The notes: generated by a model from the sequence alone, not told the origin. DNA of 64,000 nucleotides from Neoceratodus forsteri (GCA_016271365.2 CM057454.1:701421501-701485500), one strand, 5' to 3'; shown: positions 10,427 through 21,738, counted from the first letter of the stretch. Translations and numbers: made by a program.

Positions 10427-11214
10427 TGCCTGTACAGAAGCTATTACAAGGCACAGGCAGGATATGGGTCTGCCAGGGCTTTCATGGACTTGAAAGAACA
10501 GCCATGTTCTCACACGTAAACATATGTATAGAATACCACAGAATGTTATGTTGGTCTTGCACAGCCTTCACACAGTTTGCAAAGGGTGCCAAGAAGATTA
10601 GCACCCTTTGCAAACTGTGTGAGAGGCCTTTCGGCACCATGCAATTCTGCTTAAAGTTGGACCAGCATAACATTCTGTGGATGATTTGCATATGCAGCCC
10701 ATGATGCTTTGCATTGTGGGGGCATGTGTGATTTTGTATTTTCTTGAAACTTGGCTTCCCAGCCAAATGCCCTTAGGGGTAACCCTTGCCTCAGTGTTTA
10801 TGCACAGAGGTTCTTTGTCTTTCATGGACTTCCTACTATGTATGGTTCTGGTATAGGAGGGATATTTCGTAGTCTGTTGAGAAAAGCAGTTCCATTTTTA
10901 AGAAGGGGGTTTGAAATTGCAAAACCACATCTACAGACAGCTGCTAAAAATGTTGCAAAGGATGTTGTGGGGCATGTGACTAGTGCTGTCGCTCAAAAGA
11001 TGTCAGGGGTGATAAGCCTACTCAGGGTGGCTCAGGGCTGATTGTATTCAAGAGAGGTAAAAAGAGAAAGCGCAGAGTACACCCTTCGCTTCTCATCAGC
11101 CCCCCCGGCTACTTTAAAAGAGGTGCTTCAAAACGCAAAACTTCACATAAAAGAAAATGCTCAAAGGCAAAAGGATCTTCGAGGGGTCATAAAAAAAGCA
11201 GAGACCTGTTCTAA
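10427..11214 (+). pseudogene. Small basic capsid protein, pVI/pX-like, split by an insertion
   Basis: The N-terminal piece (about 10448-10478) reads YYKAQAGYG, typical of the start of this conserved Polinton protein. After a 340-bp insertion the frame resumes at GLPTMYGSGIGGIFRSLL (10829-10882), a glycine-rich amphipathic segment followed by a helical region (KPHLQTAAKNVAKDVV). A one-base-type frameshift near 11012 leads into a very basic tail (FKRGKKRKRRV, then KRK/HKRK repeats) ending at stop 11212-11214, six bases before the major capsid ATG. By analogy with adenovirus core and membrane-active minor proteins it would bind DNA or act on membranes inside the particle; that is inference. Confidence 0.75.
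10492..10818. mobile_element. 327-bp palindromic insertion with 13-bp target duplication
   Basis: CTTTCATGGACTT is present at 10479-10491 and again at 10819-10831, bracketing the insert. Inside is a strong hairpin: CACACAGTTTGCAAAGGGTGC (split: CACACAGTTTGCA + AAGGGTGC) at 10570-10590 and its exact complement at 10602-10622. A second flanking pair is CCACAGAATGTTATG and CATAACATTCTGTGG. It interrupts the small capsid gene. I know no family for it; a 13-bp duplication suggests target-primed reverse transcription or an unusual DNA transposon. Confidence 0.75.
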
Positions 11215-11219
11215 AAAAC

Positions 11220-12513
11220 ATGGCTTTCATGCACTGTGGTTCTGAAGAATGCACAAAATCAGAACTTGACTTGTTTGCCATTTCTCCCACACAGACAAGC
11301 ATTGAAAAAAGCATTTATGTAGAGATACCCCCTCTGGCTGCCCTTTCAGAAAACTCACCGATTGAATTTTATATAGCAGGGACTGGTGAAGACTATTTGG
11401 ATCTTAAACAACACGCTTTACCTGGTTTGCAAAATCACTGAAGCGGATGGTAGTGATATACCTGCAGCGCAAAGTGTGCCTTATAAACTACCCAGTGGCA
11501 ACCATTTTCAGTCAGTGGATGTGACTGTCGGTGATCGGCTCATCAGTAAGAGCAATAACTGTTACCCCTACAGAACTGTCATAGAATCTGTGCTGAACTT
11601 CAGTGAAGAGACCCTTTCTACACAATTTACCGCAGGTTATTTTACAAAGACACCCCAGGGAACATGAAATCACAGACAGAGATGGTGATAATGTAGGTTT
11701 TAATAAAAGAAGCTCCTTCACACATCTCAGTAGAGGGTAGAACTGCTGGGACACTTGCACACAGACTTGTTTTTTCAAGAGAAACTGATGCTGAATGGCG
11801 TGGATATTAAAATTAAACTGACACGTAACAGGGACAGCTTTTGCCTGATGAGTGGAGATGCTGAGCCTTATAAGCTAAAAGTCATGACCGCCTCTCTGTT
11901 TGTCAAAAGGGTTAAAGTGACCCCGAGAGTTCGTCTGGGACACTCAGAAGCCCTGCTCACCTCCAACGTTAAATACCCTATAGACAGAGTGGGTATGAAA
12001 GTGTTCAGCCTCCTGCAGGCAGCAGGGTCTGCAACCAAGATAATTTGTTTTGGGACAGTTACCAAAATGATGGTCATGGATTTGTTGACAATGATGCTTT
12101 TAGTGGTTCCTACACTAAAACCCTTTAACTTTAAGCATTATAACATTAATTTTGTGGCTCTGTATCTGGACGGTGAACAAATTCCTGCTAAACCTCTGCA
12201 GCCAAATTTTAGAAATGGGAATGCTGTGAGAGAATATTTTAATCTAGTACTAGCGGCAGGGAAATCTATGAAAGATCGCCCGCTTTTAGTTAACCATCAG
12301 GAATTTACCCACGGGTACACCGTGTTTGCCTTTGATCTCACTCCGGACCAAGAATGTGCTGATCATTATTCTTTAATTAAAACTGGGAACCTCAGAGCTG
12401 AGATCAGATTTGCAGAAGCCCTTCCACAAGCAGTTAATCTCATTATCTATGCAGTGTTTGATAATGTCATTGAAGTAAACCAGAGAAGAAATGTCATTTT
12501 TGATTATATGTGA
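11220..12513 (+). pseudogene. MCP: Polinton major capsid protein (double jelly-roll hexon), frameshifted
   Basis: The start is ATG 11220. The N-terminus carries DLFAISPTQTSIEKS and SENSPIEFYIAGTGEDYLDL, hallmarks of the Polinton capsid protein (F54H12.2-like in databases). A one-base insertion near 11403 moves the frame, and ITEADGSD and VGDRLISKSNNCYPYRTVI continue at about 11430-11590. A second break lies near 11655. The long C-terminal stretch (11755-12513) holds FFQEKLMLNGVDIKIKL, NFKHYNINFVALYLDGEQ and TVFAFDLTPDQ, and ends at TGA. Within this apparently open stretch, two short windows (about 12031-12050 and 12078-12120) are conserved only in the neighbouring frame. About 430 residues in all, normal for the family. 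The trimer would form capsid faces. Confidence 0.9.
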
Positions 12514-12525
12514 TAAACCATAAAA

Positions 12526-12951
12526 ATGAACACAAAGCAGCTGGAAAAAAATGTAACCTATGACACCCACATCCGTGACTGCTTTCTGGGCATGTTTCCC
12601 TGTGATCTGCTACCCAAGGAGAGACTGAGAAACCTTCCCGCGGCACTAGTCATCAATACTGACCCCATGACCTCCCTGGACAGCACTGGTTAGCCGTATA
12701 CATTTAGAAAATGGGACTGGGGAGTTCTTGACAACTACCAGTTTTCATCCTGACAATCATGCACAAACTATTGGGTTTTTAAACAGAAATGCAAACAACA
12801 TTTTGTACCAAGACACACAGTTACAAGATACCGTTTCTACCACCTGTGGATTTCACTGCATATTTTCTTACACCACAGATGCAAAGGACTTTCTTATGAT
12901 CAGATTTTAAAAATGTACTCTAATGATTTGCTGAAAACTATGCCATGGTAA
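12526..12951 (+). pseudogene. PRO: Adenain-like maturation protease, frameshifted
   Basis: This resembles the C5/adenain cysteine protease that cleaves capsid precursors. ATG 12526 opens a frame with NPF-like conserved text FLGMFPCDLLP and LPAALVINTDP. In the next frame HWLAVY (12684-12701) supplies the catalytic His. Further on, STTCGFHCIF near 12837-12866 supplies the catalytic Cys in a third frame, and ILKMYSNDLL is the C-terminal helix. About 140 residues, short but within range for Polinton proteases. At least two frame changes and a stop at the DSTG segment break it. It begins 12 bases after the capsid stop. Confidence 0.88.
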
Positions 12952-13201
12952 CTAGTTTTTGTCGTCCCTTTTCAGACATCTAAACATGTCAGAGACGCGT
13001 ATCAGTGAGGTAGCAACATGTTCAGACTTGTTTGTCATGTAATGAATTTAAAATATGCAGCCACTTGTAATTTTATTCAAAACCAGTCACTTATAAATCA
13101 TATATAAACACTCATAATTGTGTGTCTGTGTTTTCTGTGTTTAAACTTGTGGGTGGGGGCACCTGTGTTTAAACTGTGTGGGGGCTGTGTTTAACATTTC
13201 A

Positions 13202-13417
13202 GATATGCAATGTCTTCAATAATGACAAAAATATATAAAATATAAAGATGTTTATTGTACAAATCTGCCAATAAACTACAACATACATCAGTGGTAACAT
13301 CATGGATAAGATATGCAATGTCTTCAATAATGACAAATATATAAAATACAAAGGCATTTATTGTAAAAAAACTGCCAATAAAATACAACAAGCATCAGTG
13401 GTGACATCATAGATAAG
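13202..13417. repeat. 108-bp tandem duplication with bidirectional poly(A) signals
   Basis: Units 13202-13309 and 13310-13417 share GATATGCAATGTCTTCAATA, CTGCCAATAAA and a CATCAGTGGTNACATCAT phrase. Each unit has CCAATAAA on the plus strand and TTTATTGTA (a minus-strand poly(A) signal). Duplicating the shared terminator may tighten transcript separation. Confidence 0.85.
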
Positions 13418-13566
13418 ATATAGTAAACAAAAGCATCTCCTGTTAAAAAAATGCACACTATATACACCATAGCACTGAGGTAGAATTATAAGCACTCTTT
13501 CTAAAAACATGTTAACATATTTAACTATGAGGTAGGCTAACATGCATCAATATAAACACTTTTTGT

Positions 13567-13700
13567 AAAACAGGATTACATATTCAGTATGAGGTAAATG
13601 GCTAACATAGGTTGTACACAGCAGTCACTGAGGTAGGATTACATATTTAATATGAGGTAAAATGTTCAACATATGCTGTACACAACAGTCACTGAGGTAT
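13567..13700. repeat. Two copies of a 65-bp tandem repeat
   Basis: Both units contain AGGATTACATATT, TATGAGGTAAA and a CAGTCACTGAGGTA end. They are non-coding and lie just beyond the end of the leftward gene set. Confidence 0.75.
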
Positions 13701-13734
13701 CTAACATTCATACATAGAGATTGCATTTTAAGTT

Positions 13735-14457
13735 TTACATAGTGAGCCACACAGGTTTCTTAAAAGACTTTTGTCTTTTGGGCGTCACTGACCATTGGTT
13801 AACTGGAGATGGCTGTGGCTGTTTTGCACCAGCTACCGATTTCAGCCTTTCCACATAGCTCCTGTTTGCTGAGTGAGCAAACACTAAGGTGGGTATGTTA
13901 GACTCAGCCATTGCTTTGACAAAAACACCCCAGCCCTTTGGCTTTCTGTGGTCAGGGATTGCGTGAGTGGCTGTAGCCACTCCTTACTAAATCGATTCAT
14001 GTGAGACCCAGAAACAACAATTGCTTTATACATTAATTCACCCTTATCACTCCAAAACACAATATCCTTGTTCTTTGCCATATGTTTTAACAACAGTTCA
14101 ACATTGGTTTTAGACCGATGAGAAACACTACTTAAAATGTCTTTTCCATAGTACTAGGTACAGAAGCTGTCTCTGCCGTGCCGCAGAGTGTTGAACACTG
14201 ATTCGTTTTCAGGCATGAGTAATGTCAAACTGGTTTTAGCTTGTTCTCCTTGTCTTACCAAAGTCAGATAGTGCTGTAACACAGCAGAGTACATTTTGGC
14301 TTTGTCATAGTCTGATAAATCAGTCCGGGACAGTATAGCTCTATATCAGTGTCCAAACTGTTAGTTGCAACTTTTCTCATATCCTGATCAGGGTAATTAG
14401 TTTTAATGTGATCCATCTGTTGCTGAGGTACCAAATACATTTCTGTGTAAAATCCAT
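13735..14457 (-). pseudogene. Conserved Polinton ORF of unknown function, frameshifted
   Basis: Read leftward, the gene starts at ATG 14457, whose A is the last base of the preceding TAA (a TAATG overlap). The start reads MYLVPQQQMDHIK, a pattern I know from many Polintons. Later blocks are ENESVFNTLRHGRDSF, KHMAKNKDIVFWSDKGEL and, in another frame, DHRKPKGWGVFVKAMAES near the C-terminus. About 240 residues. At least four frame changes and a stop after SFCT break it. The role is unknown. Position after the ATPase suggests a late or virion-associated protein, but that is inference. Confidence 0.75.
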
Positions 14458-14781
14458 TATCTGTTAGCCAGCAGGCCTGTGATCAAAGGGATGGCAATTC
14501 CTAGCAGCGTTCCTATAAAACCACCAGTCTGATTAACTATTTTCTTTTTCCTTTTTAAGGTTATTTGTTTATCGCTTAAAGTTTTAATGACTCTCCATTT
14601 TTTTTCAGCAAACCTGTTTTGCTGACAGTGGAATATTTCCTTTGAGAGTGTTTAAGGCTATCTCAGCTATAGCGGATATCAGATCATCAGAGGCTGAACA
14701 TAAAATAGCTTTTCTTAAGCTCGGAGGCCCTTTTACTAGTAACTTTAAAACAGACAGATTTCTCTGCAGTCTTTTTGACAT
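14457..14781 (-). pseudogene. Conserved small basic Polinton ORF with C-terminal hydrophobic segment
   Basis: About 108 residues from ATG 14781. The N-terminal part is MSKRLQRNLSVLKLL and then ASDDLISAIAEIALNTLKGN; a one-base frame change near 14600 leads to KQITLKRKKKIVNQTGGFIG and a glycine/leucine-rich hydrophobic end. This layout (basic, helical, then NQ-GGF and a hydrophobic tail) recurs in Polintons next to the ATPase; no function is established that I know of. The stop overlaps the next gene's ATG by one base. Confidence 0.75.
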
Positions 14782-14828
14782 AATGACAATACAGTATCAA
14801 ATATTTTTAGAAGCAGAATGTGTTTTTT

Positions 14829-15466
14829 TCATGACATATGCCACAGGCCAGTCAGGGGAAACACCCCACTATGAAGTCTATATTCGTCTGGTGTATTGGA
14901 TCTTAAATCAACTAGTAAATAGCCATGAGGCTTTCTTGTGGCATCTTCAAAAGCTTCTAAGAAAAATTTTGTATGACCAGGATACATTTTTCTAGCTAGT
15001 GTTGTGATCTGAAGCTTGTCTCTGGGATTTTTAAACAAAATCATGTATTTGGCATTTAGCGTGATGGTCCTGCTTTTTTTACCTTGACAGAACACATTCT
15101 GGACAATTTAAAATATTGTCAATTGTTTATGATGACTGTACTTGGTAAACCCATATTCCACTTCACTATTTTGACAGGCAGAGTCCATCAAATCATCTAT
15201 AACGACAAAATTTACCTTTCCAGGGGGTAAGAGATCATTGTCAGCTAGTGACATCAGTAGCCCTCCACAAATTTAATCTGAGGGAACTTTAACAGCAATT
15301 CATTATACAAAGGTTGCCAACAGTTGTAGAACCAGACAATATTTTCAGGCTTGTGTGATAAAGTGGCATCAGCATGTTCCAACAACTGTTTTATAAAGAA
15401 GCTCTTCCCACTATTAGAGGGGCCAGCCAACAGACAAGTAAAGGGGTGCTGCAACCTGATATCCAT
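14829..15466 (-). pseudogene. ATP: Polinton packaging ATPase (FtsK/HerA-like, A32 type), frameshifted
   Basis: The start is ATG 15466, ten bases below the polymerase stop. Walker A is GPSNSGKS (about residues 14-21) and Walker B is VNFVVIDDLM near 15180-15209 in the next frame. The C-terminal third is a conserved Polinton block (SRTITLNAKYMILFKNPRDK, then YPGHTKFFLEAFEDATR). About 210 residues. A frame change near 15250 and a stop after LTIF near 15117 disable it. The protein would pump viral DNA into capsids. Confidence 0.9.
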
Positions 15467-15475
15467 TTTTCACAA

Positions 15476-18400
15476 TCAGTATCCGTAAGGAAGTGTTTTA
15501 AAATTGTCTTGTAAAACTCGCTTGTCATAAACTACTCTCTGGGTCTTGGACAGCGTTTTTGTTTCAAGGGACCACTGCTTTTTATTCCTAACAATGCTGG
15601 GTTGACTCACGGTAATTTCTTTAGAGATCTGTGACCCAGTATAGTCAAAGACCAGGTCCTTCAGACTTTCAAAATTAATGTGTTTACTGCTGGCTACATT
15701 AAGGGTAAACCCTTTCACTTTAAGAACAACCTCACCACTGGACAGCCTGTAACCGTAAGTTTTTGGGCCTGCAGAAATGAACTCTGTAATGTGTTCATCA
15801 GCAGGAACTTCACTGGTCAGCTCCCCTAAATAATCGCCCAGAGGTGGGGCCCAGTCACCCGGTCTGGACACAAAAATGACAGAGTCTGTGTCGTGGTAAA
15901 GGCACCTGTCCTGTAACCTATCTAGCAGGTTGTAGAGTTCGACTCTGGCATATGCTGTTGTAAAACTAGCTATAAATATGTTGATATTATTGGAATTTGT
16001 GTAATGATCGCTGGTATATTTCCAGCTTAAGCATGCTGTTTCATCATCGATGAAAAAGCATGATGAGATATCGTGATATGGAACAAAAACATATTGAAAT
16101 AATTTCTGTGGGTCTGTTACTATGCTCGTTGTCGGTAAATTAGCTCTCTGCCCAAATTTGCCCCAAAGAGAATTTAAAAACAGTTTAGATATCTGTCTCC
16201 TTGCAGGGTTAACAGCTATGGCTGCAGGGGTCAAATGTACATTTTCCCTTTCAAAATACTGTTGTATGTACCTGACTTTATCCTCTTCAGTTTTGACCCA
16301 TGAAGGGAAACCAGATGCCTCTTGCTTGCTTTTTAGATGCAGCTTGATGTAATCTGCAAAAAGCTCTGTGCATGACTCTTTAAAATGCCAAACTTCATAA
16401 ATGTTAATGATTTTATAGCCTTTTTCCAGTGCCAGGTTTAGTTCTACAGTACAGTAGGTACCTGTAAGTGACCGTTGCTCATCATCATGTGCGCATGATG
16501 TTGTTTGGAGTCTATTTTCAGTGCATGCACGACATAATGTAAACACAAGCTTTTACCAATCCTGGATGGCAGCACTGGAAAGAAAAGACCTCTGGGGTAA
16601 GACTTTACTTTGCTAAACCAAAGTACTGAGTGAGGTCATCAAAATTGTCATAAATGATGTCAGGATGACCGACTGGATACTGTTTGGTTTTGTTAACAAA
16701 AGGGTAGAGGCTGGTAAAATCATAATAGTGTATTTTCTCATCAGGCTGTGTCTTATAGTACAGACAAATGGCATTTGTTCTCCCCCCAAACAGTGACTGC
16801 CTAGGTTCGAGTGGCTGTGGTAGCTGCCTGTCCCTCAAGAAATTATTCAAACCCTGATCTGTAGTCAGCATTGCTTTCCATTCATGTTCCCACAATACTC
16901 TAACGGCAAAACCTTGTCTTTTTAGAAAATGAAATTTGTGCGTGGACCTATTGAATAACTGTCCAAAACTAGTCCCTGTCATGTGGTTTCTATCTTTCTC
17001 ACAGTAACAGATGTTGCAGCCATGAAAAAAACAACCATTAAATTCAAATGCTGTGGGTATTCCATTTATGACTGAATAGCCATCCAAAAGTACAGACCAC
17101 CTTAAATTCACCACCCCTTAGCGCATGCTGAATAGAAATGTTTTCTTTCTCAGATATGTACATAAGCCACTGAATAGCAGGTGTGGAGTATCTCTTCAAT
17201 TGTCTGTGGTAGTTGTCTGGGGGGAGAACAGCAACAGTGCATTCTTTCAAGAATAGAAATCTGTACATCGCCATAGAAACTGAGGCTATGGTGACGTACT
17301 GGAAGGGGTCTAAGGATACTGTTTCATACTCCACTGTATCACCGTCTGACTGTTTTAAAATACTTTTCATAGCATCTCCAGTACTTCATTTCTAAATCTG
17401 ACACAGGCTTTTCGAAGAATTTCAACATCTAACTGACAATAGTAGCGAAGCTCTCTTTTCAGATTAAATTCTCTATGTCTGTTAGCTAGTGTAATTGCAA
17501 ATTCAGTAAAAAACTTTTGTTTGTAGTTGTTAATTGGAGCAGGTAGTGTTAATAGTAAAAAGTTATGACGTCATATATTGCAATGTGCAAAAAAAAGTTG
17601 TAGTTTGCAAGCAACGTGCCAAGCCACTGCTAAGTAAAAATGTAATGTGTTAACAGCTATAAATGGCTTTATCATACTTCTAGTTAAAACCATAAACTTT
17701 TTGCAAAATGGCAGGGTGCCATATTTTGGCTATGCGCCAAAAAGTGTAACCATGTTATACTAAATGTGTTCACTTACAAATGGTGTGTTGTACTGCATTT
17801 TAAAAAAGTTAAAATGTGTTTAAAAAGTGTTTTGTTCTAAAAAAATTTGGCATAAAATATGAATAAATTTGTTAGTTTAAAAGAAAAGAAAAAAAATTGT
17901 CAGGGTTACAAAACAGGGAGAGGCAGCACATATATCTAAAACACGTACAGTTTTCTATAAAACTATGGGCATTACCTCAGCAAATTAGTGTCAAATAATG
18001 TCAGTCTTATTTTGTGTTAAGTATTTCTTTTTGTGTATGTGTACTGTCTTGGCCAGCAGTTTTATTGTGTGCTCTATTATTATTTAAAAATATTTAATAT
18101 CAGTAGTGTTCAAGGACACTAAAAAAAAATAACTAAATTTAAATGACCCTTGCATGCACACTGTGACCTTTTGCACATTATTTGAGCTTCTTGTGTTTCA
18201 ACATTCTATGTTACTACCAGTTCAAACTTAATGTGTATTCCATACCTAAAGCACAACTTTTCACACAAAATGTATGTTTTCATAAAACACATCAAGAGTA
18301 AACCATGTAATTTAATTTTTATTGCAAAACTAGTATTCTAAGTAAAAAAAAACACACTTTTTTTCTCTTCTCATTTCTTCTGACTTGCAGCTGTTTTTGA

Positions 18401-20765
18401 GAGTTTACCATCTACAGTTAAAAACAATGGCTTTGTTTTTATGTGTGACCATAGTATAATCATTTTTTTCTTTTTAAAATGCATTCTAAAAAATATGTAC
18501 GTACAGTATTACCATCAATCCAAATTTTTTATAAACTCAGCTGACATTTTGTCATACTTAAAATAAAAAATACCAAGGACGCTTGGCTTCTTTTATCCTA
18601 TAAAAATAATCTTGTTTTATTTTTAAACTTGTGTAGGTTTAGTATTTTGTTGTTTGTCTGTGTTTCTTCTCTTTCTTCTAAAAAAAAAATAAGTTCCCCA
18701 TGTTTATAGTAAGGTATAAAACTTACTAAACTAATTGTAATATTATCTTGTTATAATTTAAAGTGTAATAAGTAAGAATCATGTCACCATCCACAGCTAA
18801 CCTTTTTTATTACTACAATATTCGAGCTGTCTCTTCCACCAGTAGGAGCTCAGGGGAAGGGGGTAAGCTACCCTTCCTCCCTTCCAGTGTAATACCCACA
18901 AAAGTTGCAAGGTACATCACTGTTCCCCCAAACTAGGTACCATTGCAAAAACTCTTGCTTTTCTGCAGGCAACATATATTCAGAACCATAAAACTGAGCA
19001 TCAGGCAGGGGGCCTACATAATTTTCATTAGCCTTGGTGTTAATAAAATGGGAAAAGTAACCTTTGGCAATCTCATTCTCAAATCCAAGGGCTGCAGGGA
19101 TTTTTGCTAGTTTAAAAGGAAGAAAACAATGGCTGTCAATAAATCTGATGTGTAGGGATGTCACTGTGACACAGAGACTTTTCCCTTGTGTGAGCAATTT
19201 AATATCAATTCTTTCCTTGACTAGCTGGCTAATGATAAAGTAACTGTCATAGCCTTTGGCATTGTGTGCTATAAATGTGTAGTGTCTAAATGGGGCATCA
19301 ATAAAATGTCCTACAAAATATTTTATGCAATCTTCACCTTCGAATTCCCAGGACCTCTTCCCATCTAATTGCTTAGCATACACAAAATTTGGTATGTGCA
19401 CCCCCATTTCTTGTGTGGCTTCAAAATCAAACACTATATATTTCTCAGTGCTTTTTACCTCTGTGAGTGGTGACATGTAACACAGATGCTTGTCTGCTGT
19501 CATGAAAGAACCACATCTGCTACACTGAATCAATTTACATGTATGAGATCCCTTGTAAAAAACAAAACATTGTTCACACAGTTTCATGGATTTACAAGAC
19601 CCTGTATCCCCATCAGCTCTAGCTAAATGTCTTTCTAGGCACGCTGAAGACCTACAAATCTTCTTACATTTGTGACAAGATACTGTGCCAATTTCCTTTT
19701 CGAGACAACACGGGTTGAAACAAACTTTGCACTGTTGTGCACAGATATGATTTCCCTTATGGCTGTAGGCTACATCACAATATTCGCAGAGGTACCGTGC
19801 GCCTATGAATTTTTTTACATTAATGATACCATAAAAATGGTTTTCATGTAATAATACAAACAGTGTTTTAGGAAATCTTTCTGGACCTGTTGAAAATGTT
19901 TGCCAGTTTCCTTCATTATGATATAAAATATTAATTTTGACTCCTAAAAACGTTCAAACTGGGACACATCACTAAAAGTGACAGGGTTTGGTCTGACAAA
20001 CCTAGTTCAGGTATAAATATTTTAGCCTTGTTCAACAACTGACTGTCACTCATATGTGGATTTAAGAGTGCGAAAATGGAGCCACCGAAACACAAACTAT
20101 TGTCTCTGTTATTTAAATCAATCAGGTATCGTCTCTTTTTTTGTAAAATCCTTCTATACAAGATGGAGCTCAGTGTCCGTCTCCCCATCACCCCCGAACC
20201 CTGGTGGTTCCTGATAGTTGTTACCACGAGATGTATAGCGGCATTAGCAATTACTTCAGTATTGCTCTGTAGCATATCTGCTATCTGATCTAAGAAGGTT
20301 GCAGCATTTAGTTCATTTGGTCTTGTCTTTCTTGAAAACAAGGGGTGATTCAAAGAAGCAGCATTTAATCTTACCTGTATAAAATCCCCATATTGTGTTT
20401 TTCTCTTCACACTGTCTAACAAACTTTCTATAGCCTGGTGCATTGCAGCAATAGCCTCTGTAAAAGATTTTATTTTATCTAGATTTATAAACTTATATCT
20501 TTGATGAAATTCTGTAGCATTAAATGTTTTAAACTGCATTCATATTCCTGTACAGCTTCTAAATACACTGTAGGGGCGCCCTGTTAGCCTGATCATCATC
20601 ATGATGGTTTTCTAATTCAGACTGCAGACCATTTGTAGCATTCTGTAACAGCCTACGTTGTAATATTTTCCTGGCATGTTTTACTTTTCTTATCAACTTT
20701 TCTCGGATTGTTTTATTTTTTACCCAGATTTTTCTTTTTTGACCCCATTTGTTATTTTTTTTCAT
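15476..20765 (-). pseudogene. POLB: Protein-primed family B DNA polymerase of the Polinton, broken
   Basis: The enzyme would replicate the element from a terminal-protein primer. From the N-terminus (right): a basic segment (KKNNKWGQKRKIW, 20765 leftward), FNATEFHQRYKF at about 20510, a Cys/His-rich zinc cluster at 19560-19830, exo I FDFEAT (about 19430), exo II HNAKGYDSYF (about 19250), exo III YYCQLDVEIL (about 17420), motif A DFTSLYP (about 16700), motif B KLFLNSLWGKFGQ (about 16160), motif C YHDTDSV (about 15890), and the C-terminus at stop 15476. The order is complete for the family. A 1.4-kb AT-rich block separates exo II from exo III, and there are frameshifts near 20570, 19930, 17380, 17110 and 16570. 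The N-terminal start is uncertain. Confidence 0.93.
17480..18890. other. 1.4-kb AT-rich block inside the polymerase gene
   Basis: Polymerase homology stops near QWYLVWGNSD (about 18900, minus strand) and resumes at REFNLKREL (about 17475). The DNA between is very AT-rich, non-coding on both strands and without inverted ends or an obvious target duplication. It could be an intron (an AG at TTACACTAG near 17492 fits the phase) or a decayed insertion. I cannot decide between them. Confidence 0.55.
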
Positions 20766-20855
20766 GTTGTTAGTGATGCAACCCTTTGTACTCAGTTTAT
20801 GAGAGCTTCTGTGCGTTCACTTTGTAATTTGATCTTTGTTTTTGGCCACTTTTTC

Positions 20856-21360
20856 CTACAAACACCTGTACTTTTCATACATGTGGGCTGCACTTGCCAT
20901 CATCTTTAAATCCTTGCATGACTGTTTAGATGCATGCACTAAACCAAGCACACTGTTCAGTAAAGTAGCTGAACTTTTAAAAAGCTCAGATTTAAGCAGC
21001 TGATGATCGTAATCCTCACTAGATAATCTGCCCTCAATTACTAAGGCATTAAACAAACTATCAATTGTTTTAAAAATATAGGCTTTCCCAATATTGATCA
21101 TGTCAATGTCCCTTTCTTGAAACCTTTGGTCAGAAACTCTTGTGCTGCTGCTGCTCCTAGATGACTGTACAATGTTTATTGACACATTTGGTTCATTTAC
21201 AACTGCAAAGACTCTTGAACCGCTGCTCGTAGATGGCTATATATCTTGTTCAGTTATGCTATACGTATTCTGGTCACTGACACCAGCAGAAACTCTTGCA
21301 TGCCTTTGAAAAACATCACTTTCATGTAATGATCTCTTTTTCCCTCTCTCACCTGTAGGG
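20856..21360 (-). pseudogene. ORF upstream of the polymerase, unknown function
   Basis: An open stretch at 21185-20856 (109 residues, SSRSSSSTRVSDQRFQERD then helical DMINIGKAYIFKTIDSLFNAL) extends further upstream to about 21350 in the same frame, except for one stop near 21240. The upstream part repeats a RVSAGVSDQ / RVSDQRFQ-like pattern. It begins beside CTACAG|GTGAGAG, which fits a splice site. It may be the N-terminal exon of the polymerase gene or a separate early protein. I recognise no domain. Confidence 0.45.
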
Positions 21361-21678
21361 TTTCTTCATGGGCTGTTTAAAACAGAAAATAAACCCCTGT
21401 CACTACTTTCAGTATTTTAAAACTTTTATAAGACAACATTTAAACTCTAAAACCTGCAGCATCTACTATTTCTAGTTAAAATACACACCTTCTGTAGTGG
21501 TAATCTGGGATTAGCCAGCCTCTCCCCTCCAGGGTTTCTCTGCATGGCTGTTTAAAACAGAAAAATACCCCTGTCACTACTTTCAGTATTTTAAAACTTT
21601 TATAAGACAAAATTTAAACTCTAAAACATGCAGCATCTACTATTTCTAGTTAAAAAAACACACCTTCTGTAGTGGTCA
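21358..21678 (-). repeat. Duplicated leader exon/intron cassette
   Basis: Two copies (21358-21500 and 21532-21678) share GGGTTTCTTCATGG-, CTGTCACTACTTTCAGTATT- and CACACCTTCTGTAGTGG-type text. Read on the minus strand each runs from ACTACAGAAG|GTGTGT (a donor) to TTTTAAACAG|CC (an acceptor). This looks like a tandemly duplicated small exon plus intron in the leader of the leftward transcript. Confidence 0.7.
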
Positions 21679-21738
21679 ACTGTGTATTAGCAAAAGTAAA
21701 TGTTTGATAAGCTCTTCATCAGGAGTCCACGAGTCCAT
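21660..21738 (-). CDS. Possible first exon of the leftward transcript
   Basis: ATG at 21738 (minus) opens MDSWTPDEELIKHLLLLIHS and stops at once, 22 bases before the donor AGAAG|GTGTGT; spliced in another phase it could be untranslated leader. It sits about 95 bases downstream of a TATA box. Short and uncertain. Coordinates are given in transcript order. Confidence 0.3.

Larger units (their letters stand above)
12952..13734. other. Convergence zone between the two Polinton gene sets
   Basis: No gene is visible. The zone holds the tandem duplications listed separately, with AATAAA-type signals on both strands, where rightward and leftward transcripts would end. Confidence 0.7.

Noticed and set aside
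14642..14995. 117-codon plus-strand frame between Polinton genes
   Set aside because: It is the antisense shadow of the ATPase C-terminus and the small basic ORF on the minus strand, both of which have family-specific text.
16122..16352. Plus-strand frame inside the polymerase region
   Set aside because: Shadow of the minus-strand polymerase, which shows motif B and flanking conserved blocks here.
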